NCBI GenBank assembly: GCA_013203245.1
Contig: JABMOR010000070.1
Span: forward strand, 1-6,489
Length of the DNA stretch: 6,489 bases
Origin: Candidatus Nitrosopumilus sp.
Lineage (GTDB): Archaea > Thermoproteota > Nitrososphaeria > Nitrososphaerales > Nitrosopumilaceae
Direction: 5' to 3'
Shown here piece after piece: positions 4,927 through 6,489 of the stretch. The notes under the pieces are model-generated. The model saw nothing but the letters and a program-made list of their open reading frames with translations. It made no database searches and was not told the DNA's origin. A program made the translations under genes and the position numbers. Position 1 is the stretch's first letter, and each line of letters begins with the position of its first letter.

Positions 4927-5313
4927 ATGGTTAAAACTCCTGCAGATAAATGGAAAGAGACTATAATCGGATACAGAAAACACTGTCAAAATATTTTAAA
5001 AATTTCAAACAGTGTCAGATATGCAGGAGTTGTAAATGCGTATGGTAGAACATTGACTGGAATAATCCAACCTAATCTTAAACCACTTTTACAATCAGAA
5101 GATTTTAAGAATGAATTGTTTGTAATATCAACTTTAATTTCATTAAGAAAAGAATCTGTAAGTGCAATTGGAAAACTTGAACATGTTGTTTTACAGCATC
5201 AAAAAATAACAATTGTAATTCTACAAAAAAATAATATTACATACTATGTTTCAATTAATAGAAAAGAAAAAGGCTTAGAGAAAATTATATCTTTAATTAA
5301 AAAGACAATCTAA
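4927..5313 (+). CDS. DUF6659-like protein, possible roadblock/LC7-type fold
   Basis: The 128-residue protein has the layout I associate with the archaeal DUF6659 group: an N-terminal helix (WKETIIGYRKHCQNILKISNSV), a strand-turn-strand with RYAGVVNAYGRTLTGIIQPNLKPLL (31-55), a helix ending in LRKESVSAIGKLEHVVLQH (about 73-91), then two strands (KITIVILQ, ITYYVSIN) and a last helix EKGLEKIISLIKKTI. The order helix, beta-hairpin, helix, beta strands, helix and the 'sensor-like' R[YF]AGV-N..G motif resemble roadblock/profilin-like dimerisation modules that often partner small GTPases or sense ligands. Family name from memory, fold by inference. No enzyme residues are visible. It overlaps the convergent VOC gene by 4 nt at the stops. 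Confidence 0.7.
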   Translation: MVKTPADKWKETIIGYRKHCQNILKISNSVRYAGVVNAYGRTLTGIIQPNLKPLLQSEDFKNELFVISTLISLRKESVSAIGKLEHVVLQHQKITIVILQKNNITYYVSINRKEKGLEKIISLIKKTI

Positions 5314-5723
5314 GCTGGTGTAAATCCTTGATATCCGCCTGTTTGTTCTGCTTTGTCTTCAAAGAGTGGTTCGAATAGGGAAATAAGATAATCATCAGGA
5401 TCCATAACTACTGCATTTAGTCCTGCATCTTTTTTAACAATATCACGATGGATTCTTACCCCTTTTGATCTTAATTCCTCAATAGCAGATTTTACATCGC
5501 CAACAAGAAAACCAATAGTGATTCCATTTTCAATAGAACTACCAATGTGTTGTGCAGTTAACGATGCCGGATGTAAACTCAATAATGCACCAGAAGTACC
5601 CAAATCAACCCAGGATCTTCTCTGACTTCTGATTGGAAGTCCGATTATTTCATGGTAAAATTCCAGGGATTTGTCAATGTCCGTTACGGCTAAAATTACA
5701 TTGCCTACTTTTTTGATGTTCAC
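5310..5723 (-). CDS. VOC-superfamily (glyoxalase/bleomycin-resistance fold) protein with degenerate metal site
   Basis: Two beta-alpha-beta-beta-beta modules are visible. The first has VGNVILAVTDIDKSLEFYHEIIGLPI (6-31) and WVDLGTSGALLSLHP (38-52). The second has ITIGFLVGDVKSAIEELRSKGVRI (68-91) and AVVMDPDDYLISLFEP (104-119). In metal-dependent VOC enzymes the four ligand positions carry His/Glu/Gln; here I align Asn8, His51, Thr69 and Ser115, so only one remains (Glu118 could shift in). It may therefore bind a ligand rather than catalyse a metal-dependent reaction, or use other residues such as the conserved-looking HPASLTAQH stretch (51-59). Start is GTG 5723; the ATG at 5725 is out of frame and stops at once. 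A TTTAAA box lies 25 nt upstream. The C-terminal GGYQGFTPA tail is outside the fold. Substrate unknown. Confidence 0.88.
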   Translation of the reverse strand: MNIKKVGNVILAVTDIDKSLEFYHEIIGLPIRSQRRSWVDLGTSGALLSLHPASLTAQHIGSSIENGITIGFLVGDVKSAIEELRSKGVRIHRDIVKKDAGLNAVVMDPDDYLISLFEPLFEDKAEQTGGYQGFTPA

Positions 5724-5744
5724 ATAGATGATACAATAAAGTTC

Positions 5745-5750
5745 TTTAAA
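5745..5750 (-). promoter_or_regulatory. TATA-like box of the VOC gene
   Basis: TTTAAA (self-complementary) is centred 24-25 nt before GTG 5723 on the minus strand. No SD precedes the GTG. Confidence 0.45.
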
Positions 5751-5779
5751 TCAATTGCGTCATTGCACTTCAACAAAAA

Positions 5780-5815
5780 TAGTATCCCCCCTTTTCACTC
5801 GTAGAAAGTAACCCT
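5780..5815. mobile_element. Candidate casposon end (terminal inverted repeat side), unproven
   Basis: A sharp composition change starts with a run of six C (5786-5791), then CTTTTCACTCGTAGAAAG and AACCC, about 70-100 nt before the Cas1-like gene and just after the VOC promoter. Casposons end in terminal inverted repeats and are flanked by short target duplications; a C/G-rich terminus next to cas1 fits that layout. The partner repeat would lie to the right, outside the window, so the exact boundary cannot be set. It could also be ordinary intergenic DNA. Confidence 0.25.
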
Positions 5816-5855
5816 AATCCAGATTATAATGTAAAGTTGTTTTGTTGGAAATTCG

Positions 5856-5863
5856 TTTTATTA
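5856..5863 (+). promoter_or_regulatory. TATA-like box of the Cas1-like gene
   Basis: TTTTATTA is centred about 23-24 nt before ATG 5883, fitting a leaderless transcript from that start. It is about 70 nt before the inner ATG 5931, so it supports the longer start. Confidence 0.4.
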
Positions 5864-5882
5864 CAAAATTATAACGAACATT

Positions 5883-6489
5883 ATGCAAAACGCCACAACT
5901 CATCGTGTCAAGTTGCTGAGGGGTTTTGGTATGGCTATTACTACAAAGGATAGTCAAATAATTCTAAAAAACGGCAAGCACTTTTACGAAAAAGACCACG
6001 AAATCGAAGCTCACTATCCACCAAAATTTCCTTATGAGAGATTAGTCATATCAGGCAAGGGAATACTATCAACTGATGCTATCAAGTCATTATCTGAAAA
6101 TAACGTAAATGTCATTCTAACTGATTCGTATGGAAACCCTGTATCTAGTCTTAATTTTCCCATGGTTTCAGGTATTGGTTCTAGAAATAGAATGAATCAA
6201 TACGATACTTTTCGAGATGAAGCCAAAATTACCTACCTACAAAGGCAATTATTAGAAGCAAAATTCCAATCTCAAATCAATTTCCTATGTACACTAAAGG
6301 AAGATTCTGCAAAGATGATTTCCTTACTCAAGTCATTAATCCGAGATATTCCAAATTATTCTTTAAGAAAATTGGTTCAAATCGAAGCTCAAGGGAGTAG
6401 GGAATATTTCAAATTGTATAGTTCATTCTTTGATGAGAAATATCAATTCAATACAAGACATAGTATTTCAAAAACAAAACAAAACGCAA
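5883..6489 (+). CDS. cas1: Cas1-family integrase, probable casposase, N-terminal 202 residues; runs off the right edge
   Basis: Cas1 proteins are metal-dependent DNA integrases of CRISPR adaptation and of casposons. Seen: an N-terminal beta domain (HRVKLLRGFGMAITTKDSQIILKNG 7-31; YERLVISGKGILSTDAIKSLSENNVNVILTDSYGNPVSSL 51-90), then the start of the helical domain with the Cas1 glutamate motif QIEAQGSREYFKLY (166-179; Glu168 is the expected metal ligand), followed by NTRHSISKTKQNA, where the loop towards the next conserved blocks begins. The catalytic His and Asp lie beyond the edge. ATG 5883 is preferred to ATG 5931 because RVKLLRGFG forms the first strand of the Cas1 fold, and an in-frame TAA closes the frame further upstream. 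No cas2 or CRISPR repeat is visible, and Thaumarchaeota carry casposons, so a casposase is favoured over CRISPR Cas1. That choice is inference. Confidence 0.85.
   Translation, partial: MQNATTHRVKLLRGFGMAITTKDSQIILKNGKHFYEKDHEIEAHYPPKFPYERLVISGKGILSTDAIKSLSENNVNVILTDSYGNPVSSLNFPMVSGIGSRNRMNQYDTFRDEAKITYLQRQLLEAKFQSQINFLCTLKEDSAKMISLLKSLIRDIPNYSLRKLVQIEAQGSREYFKLYSSFFDEKYQFNTRHSISKTKQNA

Noticed and set aside
5724..5882. CRISPR array or leader before the Cas1-like gene
   Set aside because: I find no direct repeats of 20-40 bases with regular spacing anywhere in this stretch or elsewhere in the window.

Overview
The window is AT-rich DNA that reads like an ammonia-oxidising thaumarchaeon (Nitrososphaerota, close to Nitrosopumilus). 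The reasons are the purK/purE divergent pair, several short lineage-type proteins (a DUF6659-like protein, a coiled-coil hypothetical, small zinc-ribbon proteins), and promoter layout: nearly every gene has a TATA-like box 23-29 nt before its start codon with no Shine-Dalgarno site, as expected for archaeal leaderless transcripts. This assignment is inference from gene content; no marker rRNA is present.

Layout. 1-952: purK (minus strand, running off the left edge and interrupted by an in-frame TAG) diverges from purE; together they carboxylate AIR in purine synthesis. 954-2162: a threonine dehydratase with a C-terminal ACT domain, convergent with purE with one base between them. 2254-2346: a GC-rich structured element, probably a small RNA on the plus strand with its own TATA box and a trailing T-run; its central arm can pair in two mutually exclusive ways. 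2345-3184: a 279-residue protein I do not recognise. 3259-4195: a probable two-gene operon of a 40-residue zinc-ribbon protein and a class III nucleotidyl cyclase. 4209-5313: a 48-residue C2HC protein (minus) diverging from a coiled-coil protein, then a DUF6659/roadblock-like protein. 5310-5723: a VOC (glyoxalase-fold) protein with an eroded metal site, overlapping its neighbour by 4 nt. 5883-6489: the first 202 codons of a Cas1-family integrase that runs off the right edge.

The most notable item is the Cas1-like gene. No CRISPR repeat and no cas2 is visible in the window. Thaumarchaeota are known hosts of casposons (Cas1-driven transposons), so a casposon end at about 5780-5815 is the leading hypothesis, but only one edge of the element would be in view. 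Other points worth a second look are the nonsense codon in purK, the bistable small RNA, and the cyclase with Lys in place of the usual transition-state Arg next to a zinc-ribbon microprotein. No stretch over 300 bases lacks a gene; the longest gaps are 5724-5882 (candidate casposon end plus cas1 promoter), 4356-4492 (a divergent control region with repeats) and 2163-2344 (ilvA promoter plus the small RNA).
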